Assembly: GCA_004802705.1 (NCBI GenBank)
Contig: SGPL01000803.1
Span: 1 to 11,507 of the forward strand
From: Bondarzewia mesenterica
Taxonomy: Eukaryota > Basidiomycota > Agaricomycetes > Russulales > Bondarzewiaceae
DNA: 11,507 nucleotides
Reading direction: 5' to 3'
The notes beneath the pieces are model-generated. The model did no database searches, was not told the origin of the DNA, and saw only the letters and a list, made by a program, of their open reading frames with translations. How positions within the stretch are numbered: position 1 is the first letter of the stretch; every line of letters begins with the position of its first letter. Positions 1 to 7,926 of this stretch are shown here, piece by piece. The translations under genes and the position numbers were made by a program.

Positions 1-179
1 TGATCTCACCTTGATGTCTGTGGTAGTAGTGGCATCAGGACCTCGTGCCTCCTTGCCTCTCACAGAGTCTCCATTGTGGTACACTACTATTCCTCTCAAG
101 CCAAAGCAGACTCACTCGTCTCAGATTCTCTCACTCCCAAACCATCAATTGAAGCCAACCGCATCCTGTGCTGAGTTAG

Positions 180-407
180 GTAATTATGCTACTGTACGCA
201 TTTGCGCAAGCAGATGGTCGCACCGGCATTCCAACCGACGTTCTCGCACCAGCGTGAGCTGCATCCGACAGGGATGACGGGTTCAGGTGCGACTTTGATG
301 CCCCAAAAGTTGAGTTGATCGAGCGGAAGGAGCAGTTCATCCGGATCATACCTACATTTGCTCGCCTCTCAAGCGCCTGGGAGCGTTTCAAGTTCTCATT
401 CATCTAA
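180..407 (+). pseudogene. Possible terminal exon of an unrecognised gene, with one in-frame TGA
   Basis: I do not recognise this protein. The frame starting at 180 is open from just after an upstream TAG to a TGA at 255-257, then resumes in the same frame to a TAA at 405-407. The text around the break reads like continuous protein: GRTGIPTDVLAPA before it, then an acidic stretch and a charged, hydrophobic tail ending ARLSSAWERFKFSFI. CGA-to-TGA at 255 would account for the break, the same lesion type seen in the larger genes of this window. A TTAG at 176-179 and a GCAAGCAG at 206-213 are possible acceptor sites, so this may be the last exon of a gene starting left of the window. Other frames here are also partly open, so it could be chance. 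Confidence 0.25.
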
Positions 408-1367
408 ACCCCCTCTCATCTATCAATTCCTCCTCCTCCACTATCCCACTTCTTTCAACCCGGCACTTGCGCATAGTTCGAGTAAACATGTGCGCGCACA
501 TTATCGCCTTGCCCGTTCTGTCTGACTGGCATTGGGGATGAACCCGGTTCAATGACTGGTATCACTGGCCGGGGGGGGAGAGGAGAAAGTCGCGTTGCTT
601 TTAATAGGTTATTTCGTACTGTACAAATACAAACAAAATGTGGAAAAGTTCGCGAGGGATTTCGCAAGCAAGGTTGCTGCCGACGCAGTCGGCGCTCCCT
701 AGTATATTATCTTATATTTATTCTTCATGCAGCATCAAAAATTACACTCTGAATTGACTAAGTCATCATTTCGGAAGACTTTCTGTATCGGGTGGTCATG
801 TGTGCCTCAAAAATGAGGGAGACCAAAACCAGTGGCCCCAACTGCATGCAACATACTTCTTTCTTTATAAAACTTATTGTCAACATGAACAGGAATATCA
901 AAATGTATGATATGATTTTTTAAATATTTTTTTTTCGAGCCTTTCAAGCATGTTCCGAAGTGATCATCTCAAGATCACAGTTTTCAAGCCGATTCAGTGT
1001 ATATTGGTGGTCAACACATCAAGACTCCTCCATTAATTCTCGCATGATCACTGATTGTTCATCTAGTCCTCATCTAAATTTTGCAAAACTTACGGAGGTT
1101 TTGGATGTGATTTCTAAGTAATACGGGCTTGATAGCATGTCCGAGCAACACGTCGTGACTTCTTAATCAGCTTGACACGACGCGACGCACTTTGCCACTA
1201 ACGCGTCATGCTCAACGGTGCCTCATGAATCTTGTTCAATGATCTTGCATAGAGACCGGAAAAATGATTGTTTATTGAGAGCTAATATCAGCTCAGATGG
1301 AACAGACCCTCATTCTTTCCCCCCACTTTATCACCCAGGCCCCCTCCTCTTTGGTGGCCTGAGGGAC
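408..1367. other. Stretch without a gene
   Basis: No reading frame here has coding character or can be spliced into one. It opens with a pyrimidine-rich tract (about 408-460). It contains a run of G at about 571-578 and an AT-rich part with a T run near 920-935. The segment just before the transposase start (about 1160-1215) is rich in CGACGC/CGCGTC words and could belong to the untranslated leader or the left end of the pogo-like element. I found no inverted partner for it downstream. Confidence 0.5.
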
Positions 1368-2101
1368 ATGTCCCCACCGAAATCCAAGGCCGATATTATG
1401 CATGGCAATGAAAAGCTCATACAAGAAGCCTTGGAAGCAGTTGCTACCTCCAGCAAGACCCCTGCAGGCAATCCGAAGCTTTCTCTACGATCAGCGGCTT
1501 AGAGTTATGGAGTTTCTCGAACAACACTCACTGCACGATACCATGGAAGAGAGACTCAGAATAAGAGCCATGTCTTTCAGCAGACTCTCTCTGCACCTCA
1601 AGAGCAGGTTCTAAAGGAATGGGTGAAGGAGCTGGGATGACGAGGAGTTCCAATATCTCTGGAAGCCCTCACCGAGCATGCAGCAACCATTGCAGGCGAG
1701 CCAGTCTCTATGAACTGAAGTCGCTGCTTCTGCACTCGTCATCCAGACCTAAAGGCTCGTTGGATGACTGCACTCGAATCATGCCATGCTCGAGCTCTCA
1801 ACCGTACTTTGGTGGACGAGTTCTTTGATATCCTTGAGGATGTATGCACGACATATGATGTTAAATCCCAGAACATCTATAACATGGATGAGAAAGGTAT
1901 TCAGCTCGGAATTGGTAAGCGGACATTCGTCTTGGTGAATCGTGATCAGAAGATAGTCCATCAAGTTGAAGATAGAAATCGCGAGCTGATGACAGTCTTG
2001 GAAACTGTCTGTGCCGACAGAAGTGCACTTGCTCCGATGGTGATCTTCAAAGGCAAAACACGAAATCTGCAGTGGGGACGCCAAAACCCTTGTGATGCAA
2101 G

Positions 2102-2151
2102 GTGAGTGAGTTATTGTATATCTCACAATCTGAACTTACAATATTGCATAG
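2102..2151 (+). other. Intron of the pogo-like transposase
   Basis: The donor is GTGAGT at 2102 and the acceptor GCATAG ends at 2151. Splicing joins the DDE domain across NPCDA and SIGFSENGWTD and moves the reading frame correctly from exon 1 to exon 2. The size (50 bp) matches all other introns inferred in the window. Confidence 0.85.
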
Positions 2152-3208
2152 CATTGGATTCTCTGAAAATGGATGGACGGACATGGAGCTTGGTTCTCAA
2201 TTTCTTGCACACCATTTTGAACCTCTAACACGCGCCAAACTCGAATCTGATGATGAATGGCGCATGATCATTCTCGATGGTCATAACTTGCACTGCACGT
2301 ACTGCTTTTGCCTGTTCGCGGAGAAGCACCGCATACTTCCCATTTGCCTCCCGCCTCACACCACTCATCGTCTTCAACCCTGCGATGTTGGCGTCTTCGG
2401 TCCTCTCGCATCGGCCTGGAAGAAAGAAGTCACTCTAACATCACAGCACTACGTGAGAATCACAAAGGAAAATCTGCTGCTACATTACCACAGTGCACGT
2501 CAGAAGGCTTTCACCAACACAATTATCTCAGGCGCATTTCTAAAGACAGGCATATGGCCACGAGATCGTTCTATAATTGAGGAATCTGCCTTTGCACCAG
2601 CTTTGAACATGACGACACAGGCTGCACTACCCCTGTCGATATCGAGACCTGCCCTTGGTGGTGATACAGCAGAAGCTGGTCCCTCACAATGCACGCCCTC
2701 CGGAGATCCCTATCAGACTGTCCCACCTACCCTTCCTTACACATCCTCTCAGAGTGCTTATCGCAGAGCTTACGAGGACCTGCATATGTTTGCTAAAGCC
2801 GCTAAGAAACAGATGGAAGGTGATTATGCTGCCAAAAAATTGATGGAGGCAGAGAATGAGCGTCTCCGCAAACAGCTTTTCGAGAAGGAAAACGGGAACT
2901 CTAAGTGACGTGAAGGTGGCTCGAGTGCTCGACTTATGACCAGCGAGGAGAACATGCAGGCCCTCGCATTCTCAGATTGGAAAATACACATCGCTGAGGT
3001 TCACAAGCAGTTAACAGAGCAGTTCAAGTCTATCTGAAACCAGGAGTGAGAGGATGCCAAGGAACGCGAGGCCGTGGACAAGCTCACTGAGCGAGAGGCT
3101 CGAGAAGCTGAAAAGAAGGAAGAACGCTTATAAAAACAAGCAGCTGCTGTGGTGGAAAAAGTGGAGAGAGCGGCAGAGAGGGCTCAGAGGAAGGCTGAAG
3201 CAGAGGCA

Positions 3209-3370
3209 GAGAAGGCTCGCAAGAAAGCCGAGGCAAATGCCGAGAGAACACGAAAGAAGGTAGAGATGGAGGCTGAGAAAGCACGAAAGAAAGTAGAGAT
3301 GGAGGCTGAGAAAGCACGAAAGAAAGCAGAGATGGAGGTTGAGAAGGCACGAAAAAAAGTGGAAGCTGAC
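3209..3370 (+). repeat. 33-bp tandem repeat coding for 11-residue coiled-coil units
   Basis: There are five consecutive units at 3209-3241, 3242-3274, 3275-3307, 3308-3340 and a 30-bp last unit at 3341-3370. They encode variants of EKARKKVEMEA. The third and fourth units differ by only two bases, so the array probably expanded recently by unequal exchange or slippage. Eleven-residue (hendecad) periodicity is typical of long, straight coiled coils. The array lies in the C-terminal tail of the pogo-like transposase and keeps its frame. Confidence 0.9.
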
Positions 3371-3769
3371 GAGGCGAGAATGCAGAGGGACTCAGAAGAG
3401 GCTGTATGTGCGGAGGGTGCTGGAGACCATGTGAGCAAGGCATCCAAGCCACGGCCAAGACGACGCGTTCTAGCGAAGTGACCCGCAGACGCACCTGCCG
3501 ATGAAAACCGACCTCCTAAACGGACATGCACAGAGTCCTCGACGGGTCCCACCTATCACAATGCAGCAAAGGGTCCCGAGCGTCCTGACCTCGTTGACTC
3601 GAGGGGGTCTGCAGCTGTGCAAAGTGATCAGTCTGAGCAGAACAATATTGGGATACATATCTCGCATCCATTCAGCCTTCACCTCATTGATCCTGTGCTC
3701 AGGACGATGAATTGAAAGGATCTGCGAGATGCGGCTCATAAAGCGTTGTAGCGTGAAGACAATTCCCAC

Positions 3770-3972
3770 GGCTGACCCGTTTCCTCGAATTCCGACTCTC
3801 CGTGAAATATATTCTATACAGCTTGATTTTTTCTTTCTAAAATTCCTCAAACTTGATAGTCGTATTCTATACATTGTTTTCTACATAGCTGTATATATGT
3901 TTCACCATCTACCGATGTCGTATGAGCAGCTATTCACAGACTGAGTCTCAGTGACCCGTTACCGGGTCAGCC
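3770..3972. repeat. 10-bp inverted repeat GGCTGACCCG / CGGGTCAGCC
   Basis: GGCTGACCCG at 3770-3779 is perfectly complementary to CGGGTCAGCC at 3963-3972, with about 183 bp between. The TGACCCGTT core occurs again at 3952-3960. It may be part of an element end or a small non-autonomous element. No function is claimed. Confidence 0.55.
3941..3969. repeat. Two adjacent perfect hairpins
   Basis: CTGAGTCTCAG (3941-3951) is a perfect 5-bp palindrome around one T. It is followed at once by TGACCCG, the loop TTAC, and CGGGTCA (3952-3969), with 7-bp perfect arms. Such back-to-back hairpins are common near transposon termini, but they could also be a stand-alone site. Confidence 0.7.
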
Positions 3973-4059
3973 ACAGTATCATTTCCTATAACGAGGATAG
4001 AAGTGTTCAAAGTCGTGTTCAGCCTCAGGCCTCAGGCCCAGTCAAAATCGCACATAGGT

Positions 4060-4340
4060 AGATCTATTTGGGTCTATAACCGTCTAGCTTGTCAAAGTCA
4101 TAGATCCACATAGACCGTTATAGCAAATTGCTCATTTCCTAGATCAAAAATCTATGTCTATCTAGTATCCTCAACACTGCTGCTATAACTAGAACTACCT
4201 AGGTAATTATCTAGCTGTACCTAGCACATTCTAGCAAGATCTATGTGGATCTATTTCGGTCTATTCACTTCAATCAATAATAAAAATGCGAATTTTCGTT
4301 TGATTTTTGGCACATATAGATGTATCTAGTACAATCTAGC
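4060..4340. repeat. CTAG-rich cluster of short direct and inverted repeats
   Basis: Ten CTAG tetramers lie between 4084 and 4339, where about one is expected by chance. An 18-bp unit occurs twice with 16 matches: AGATCTATTTGGGTCTAT at 4060-4077 and GGATCTATTTCGGTCTAT at 4247-4264. ATAGATCCACATAG (4100-4113) is the exact reverse complement of CTATGTGGATCTAT (4241-4254). CTATAACCGTCTA (4074-4086) pairs with TAGACCGTTATAG (4111-4123) with one mismatch. The organisation resembles the subterminal binding-site arrays of CACTA elements or a small MITE. It lies downstream of the 3' end of the seven-exon gene. Confidence 0.75.
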
Positions 4341-4582
4341 TTCGGAAACCATGCTCGTCGTCCCCCTGCCACCTCCATATCAACAGACACCCTCAATCAA
4401 CCAATACGCGCAGATGCAGTGAAAGCGCCGCAGAATAACATACAGTCCAACGGTGAAAATGAAATATCGGTCCAAAAACGTGAGGCAATGGCAAGCCATG
4501 CAGAACTACACACGGAATGATTCAGTGGACGACTTTGTTGGCAAGTCATAGTGAGCGCACGCACCGTACAAGAGGCACAGCA

Positions 4583-6952
4583 TCACGCCTTTTGTGATTG
4601 TGCCGCCGCTCCCGCCTTCTTTTATGCCCAACGAAAAAAACAGTAAGCATTCAGCAAATTTACAGCCAGCCACAGACGTACCATATTCTTTGCTCGCAGA
4701 TCGTATGGCTACAAGGGCGAAGCGTGGAGTCAGTAATTGAACACGTCGATCAAGGCAATACATACCGCCTGATCAGATTTTGACATGGCACTCCACCGTG
4801 CCGCAAACTCGTCCTTCGTTCCCTCTGGATTATCCTTCAACCATTCCTCTCCAAATATGTTTCTGTTATGCACCACAATCATCAGCCGATGCAAAATGCC
4901 TCTATGAACAAACTCACCGAGCTGTTATAGCAGCGTTCGGCACAAACTTGCTACGACCAGCCTTCCCACCACCTGTCACCTGTCGAGGCTTTGAGGAACT
5001 GCTAGTGGCTTGCACAGTGTTGCTTGCCATATTTGCAGCTGACGTTGATGTTTCTTCAGAGGTGGTCAAAGCGGTTGCCTTGCGAGTTTCAATTGATGTG
5101 GATGTCGAATCCATAGACTCAGATTCTGACGCTACTGGAACTGAAGCATTGGACATTTCTCCAGCCGAGAGAGCAGGAGCCAGTGAAGCAGCCGTCATGT
5201 TTGCAGATGAAGGGACGGGCAGGATAGTACTGCTTGCTGAATTCGTGTCACGTATCACTTCAACTTGAGTCGATGTTGTGGCCACGGCTTCTGCATTGGT
5301 TACCGGAAGAGTTGAGAATAGTGGACTAGTGACTGGGGTTAGTGTTCCAGTGGAGGAGTGTGCATCTGTAGTGGGGCATTGAGCGGAGGACTCAGTGTTG
5401 GACTCGGAACGCTCAGCTGACACTGTGGCCGCTGGATCAGGTAGTGAACACGGTGATACTAGAGGGGTATCAACGTCATCTCTGTGTTGCACAAGATCAG
5501 CTGAGAGAAGTTCGGAGTTGGAGAAGATAAACGTTACATGGGTTCACAAATAGCGATTTTACGACGTGAAGTCATACCAGCACTGCTTGAAGGTAAAGAT
5601 GATTCGGAGATTGTGTCCTCTACTCTGAGTTTCCACTTCTTCACAGCACTGTCATCAGCAGAATCATGCTCGCGCTTTGCAGAAGTCAGAATAGTGAGCG
5701 TAGGTGCGGCCATCGAGTGCGAGTCAGTGACAGTTATGTCGGCCAAGGAGTTTGTTGCCATGTCAGGTTTGACAGTTGCTGATCATTCTTGTTTAATTGT
5801 ATCCTGGGTGTGAGGCCAATGGTGATTGCGTTTGAGAGTTTGAACAAAAGAGGGATAATTTTCGATAGCGATTTGGTCGGCTTTCCAATTGTTGTCGCAC
5901 AAATGAAGCTCCGGAAACTTATGGGCCATTTGTTCTTGATAATACTGCAAAACCGTCAAGCGGGCCTGACCCCCAGGTTGGCGGTGCAACACCACTGGCT
6001 AGAAGTTCACGCCAGATCGCACTTGCATACTCGCATATGGCATTTGCCTGATATCCATCAATGATCTCGCCCGTCGAATCTTCAACATACCTCATACTGA
6101 CATTGATGCCCTGTGCGGCCTTCGATTTGCCCTTTCTTCCTGGTGATGCATTTGAATCGGTGACCGCTGACTTTCTCTTCCCCTGGTACGAGTGCTTGTG
6201 CCAATATTGGATCTGCGGATGATCATCTTTCTTGAGAGCGGGTAGTTTCGTGTGCTGAACAGTAAGAATAGAAGGATCCTTGCTTGTGGGAGGGGTTGTC
6301 GCGAGTGGATTAGAGGCTCGCAAAAGCTGTGGCAGTGCGAAAATGATGTCTGACATGGTCGATCTATATGCAACTTGTAAGTGGTTATATGCGCATAAAA
6401 AAAGGGACAAACCTGAGTGTCACATTCTCTGTGCGTAGCATGATATTTTCCTTCTCTAATTCGGAGTACATAGTGCGGAGGTCGGTGACCGACTGGATCG
6501 AAGATGGACTGACACGAGGTGCAGATGTCTCTTTCGCGTGCGTAGAATGTATCAACTCGTGTTACACACATCAAAAACTGTCTCAGAACAAGGTAACCAA
6601 TGCATTCAACTCACCCAATTTTGATCAATCACGTCAGGATTGGTTAAAGGAAGGCTATTAACCAATGATCCACGTCTCCCTGAGTTGTGAGCAGGACCAA
6701 ATAACAAAGGTGAAGGGGTTTTTATCAAGCTTGATTCAGAAGAGTGGATGACAGTTTCATTTTGAGAATTGGACGGAGTGAGATGAAGAAAATCAACTCG
6801 AGATGGAGTTGCTAATTGTGAGATGAATTGCGATCGACTGGGTAATTGAGATAAGAAGGAGGGCGCTCGAGATAATAGAAGTGCTGAACCAGAGGATATG
6901 TTGATAGGAGAAGTTCAGGAGGTTTGAACGGAGGAGAAAGTTCATAGTCCAT
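4583..6952 (-). pseudogene. Seven-exon gene: leucine-zipper, conserved basidiomycete-type domain, HMG-like end; damaged
   Basis: I cannot name this protein. Inferred exons are 6952-6615, 6555-6413, 6363-5538, 5481-4918, 4862-4766, 4708-4682 and 4618-4583. All six introns (49-63 bp) have GT donors and AG acceptors, and the phases agree. The repaired length is about 676 residues. Residues 139-174 form a leucine zipper: Leu139, 146, 153, 160, Ile167, Leu174, running across the exon 2/3 junction. A basic patch lies near 222-242. Residues about 250-337 (RYVEDSTGEIIDGY through PELHLCDNNWKADQIA to NYP) resemble, from memory, a domain of uncharacterised Agaricomycete proteins. Residues about 437-620 are Ser/Thr/Ala-rich. 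The end (NIFGEEW, RWSAMSKSDQAPYDLRA) looks like part of an HMG-box or related fold. Lesions are a TGA at 5785-5783, a one-base insertion in C5 at 5970-5974 (G5 in the gene), and an apparent one-base loss near 6915 in exon 1. Ambiguity near the start makes the N-terminus uncertain. If the two frameshifts are sequencing errors, only one stop separates this copy from an intact gene. It could be a DNA-binding accessory protein of the neighbouring transposon or an independent repeat-family gene. Confidence 0.72.
4682..4708 (-). other. 27-nt micro-exon of the seven-exon gene
   Basis: Nine codons (PYDLRAKNM) lie between an acceptor CTTGTAG (ending at 4709) and a donor GTACGT (starting at 4681). Flanking introns are 57 and 63 bp. 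The residues complete the HMG-like motif begun in the previous exon, which supports the splicing. Both junctions are phase 0. Confidence 0.7.
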
Positions 6953-7088
6953 CTCACATAGTGGTGCGGAAGAGATGTGAGATAGATCGCCTGCAAGGTA
7001 TATGTGAGATTATCAAAGCAAGGAGCCGCGTCACTGGCGTAGTAGCGTACCCTACGAAATTACCATTGTTCATCTCTTATACTCTGCA
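6953..7088. promoter_or_regulatory. 136-bp divergent intergenic region, probable bidirectional promoter
   Basis: It lies between the ATG of the leftward seven-exon gene (6952) and the ATG of the rightward four-exon gene (7089). It must contain both 5' untranslated regions and promoters unless one gene starts further inside. TTATACT at about 7077-7083 is the only weak TATA-like word for the rightward gene. No clear CCAAT pair was found. The spacing suggests joint regulation but does not prove it. Confidence 0.5.
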
Positions 7089-7744
7089 ATGACTACTTTC
7101 GCCAACGTTGAGAATGAACTCACTCTCAGTTTATCTGCGAGTGTGGATATATCTCAAATTATTATTGTTCCCAAGAAACCGGGGCCCGTGGTTAGTACAC
7201 AGCTATTTTTTCTTGCCGTCAACTGACATCAATTTGCAGACTGTTAATTTTGTTCGAACCCCCTCTGCCTCTACCCTAGTAGAGGATACAGCTGTTCCCA
7301 CATCAGTTGTCATGAAAAACAGCACACTCGAGGACATCAGCAATCCAGTGCCTGTGTCGCCGGGTGCTAATAATGGTGAGTCGATCAATTATTTTTGTTT
7401 GTACTACCTGCATGTACCTCTACATCAGCAGAGCGTCCAGCTGCCTCCACGCCAGTTATCAAGAAAGAGGACATACTCGAGGACATCAGCAATACAATGC
7501 TTGTGTTGTTGAGTGCTAGTAACAGTAAGTTGCTCGTTAATCTTACGCTCAGGAAGATCACTCGTATATTCGATTGGTAGCTCCTCCTTCCACCTCGAAG
7601 AAAAGGTCTTCAGCTCATCCGAGTGTTGCTTTTGATGATGATTTCAACCCTGTCTTTCGGCCGCTGTGCTATTCACTCGCAATTCATAAATGGCGCTGTC
7701 TCCGTCGCACTCAGGACAGCATCGATGATACTCACACAACTTGA
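7089..7744 (+). CDS. Four-exon gene for a small acidic protein with a duplicated exon; unrecognised
   Basis: Exons are 7089-7190, 7240-7375, 7429-7524 and 7581-7744. Introns of 49, 53 and 56 bp have donors GTTAGT, GTGAGT and GTAAGT and acceptors TTGCAG, CATCAG and GGTAG. The total is 498 nt, a 165-residue protein starting MTTFANVENELTL and ending DSIDDTHTT, with no lesion. Exons 2 and 3 carry the same motif, LEDISN followed by a hydrophobic/Ser run and an Asn at the splice site, so exon 3 appears to be a copy of exon 2. VIKKED (89-94) fits a SUMO-attachment consensus. Residues 114-121 are basic (STSKKRSS). The C-terminal part (AFDDDFNPVFRPLCYSLAIHKWR) is the most protein-like and probably the conserved piece. 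There is no signal peptide, membrane segment or known domain. It diverges from the seven-exon gene and converges on the transposase. It may be an accessory gene of the same mobile element or a host gene. The second acceptor may slip by one NAG (CAGCAG at 7426-7431). Confidence 0.68.
7326..7493 (+). repeat. 19-bp direct repeat marking a tandem exon duplication
   Basis: ACTCGAGGACATCAGCAAT occurs exactly at 7326-7344 in exon 2 and 7475-7493 in exon 3, 149 bp apart. Similarity continues to the donor sites: GTGCTAATAATG before GTGAGT and GTGCTAGTAACA before GTAAGT. Exon 3 is flanked by phase-1 introns on both sides, so duplicating it keeps the frame. Confidence 0.8.
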
Positions 7745-7910
7745 TGAACCACTGTCTCGCTTTCCCCTTGCTGCTGCTCTTTGCTGGGTCATAGGCTTCC
7801 TTTGCTTTGCTGTTCTGATCACTGTCTTGCTGTTCCGTTCTCTACGGCTCTGTTCACTGTTCAATTCTCCATTACATGTCTCGCTCTGCTGGTGTTCACT
7901 AGATAGTTGA

Positions 7911-7916
7911 ATAAAT
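7911..7916 (+). terminator. Polyadenylation signal AATAAA of the four-exon gene
   Basis: A canonical AATAAA lies 167 bp after the TGA at 7742-7744 and only 11 bp before the end of the convergent transposase gene at 7927. Transcripts of the two genes would therefore overlap at their 3' ends. Confidence 0.5.
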
Positions 7917-7926
7917 GATCTTTTTG

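Larger units (their letters stand above)
1368..3715 (+). pseudogene. Decayed pogo/Fot1-type DDE transposase with a long coiled-coil tail
   Basis: This encodes a cut-and-paste DNA transposase of the Tc1/mariner superfamily, pogo branch (DDE_1 family). Exon 1 is 1368-2101 and exon 2 is 2152-3715. The 50-bp intron (2102-2151) has donor GTGAGT and acceptor CATAG and splits a Ser codon. A repaired product would be about 765 residues. A psq-type helix-turn-helix lies near residues 38-60 (SYGVSRTTL). A CENP-B-like second DNA-binding part follows (HPDLKARW near 125). The catalytic core has Asp174 (YNMDEKG), Asp287 (ILDGH) and Asp323 (LQPCDVGVFG), with 35 residues between the last two (DD35D). After about residue 450 it becomes a Lys/Glu/Ala coiled coil. 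Premature stops lie at 1500 (TAG), 1638, 1716, 2906, 3035, 3047 (TGA), 3131 (TAA) and 3479 (TGA), all in frame with no indel. The last natural stop is probably 3713-3715. The start was chosen because MSPPKSKADIM resembles the start of related proteins; an in-frame ATG at 1218 is less likely. The copy cannot make a functional enzyme. Confidence 0.92.
1368..3715 (+). mobile_element. Pogo/Fot1-type transposon remnant (coding part only; ends not found)
   Basis: Class II element recognised from its transposase. I compared about 1000-1367 with 3716-4060 by eye for terminal inverted repeats flanked by TA duplications, which this group normally has, and found none. The true element is therefore longer than given here, or its ends have been lost. 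The hairpins at 3941-3969 are the best structural landmark near the right side. Confidence 0.75.
3716..4059. other. Non-coding flank of the pogo-like element
   Basis: No gene is seen. The first part is likely the transposase 3' untranslated region. From about 3800 it is AT-rich. Further right are the paired hairpins at 3941-3969 and a short tandem duplication, CTCAGGC twice, at about 4024-4037. Confidence 0.5.

Noticed and set aside
3084..3552. Long minus-strand open frames rich in Ser, Phe and Pro
   Set aside because: These are antisense images of the Lys/Glu/Ala repeat tail of the pogo-like transposase.
1000..4060. Terminal inverted repeats of the pogo-like element
   Set aside because: No matching pair was found by eye between the two flanks. 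The hairpins on the right have no partner on the left.
4780..5268. Long plus-strand open frame (162 codons)
   Set aside because: It is the complement of exon 4 of the leftward gene, whose splice sites and phases agree on both sides. The plus-strand reading has no such support.
6092..6574. Minus-strand frame of 160 codons with several Cys and His residues
   Set aside because: It is open through an intron (6412-6364) and is out of frame with the zipper and the conserved domain. The alternative frame splices cleanly and gives regular heptads.
7623..7910. Plus-strand frame with a hydrophobic, membrane-like segment
   Set aside because: It overlaps the last exon of the four-exon gene in another frame. 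The hydrophobicity comes from T-rich 3' untranslated sequence.
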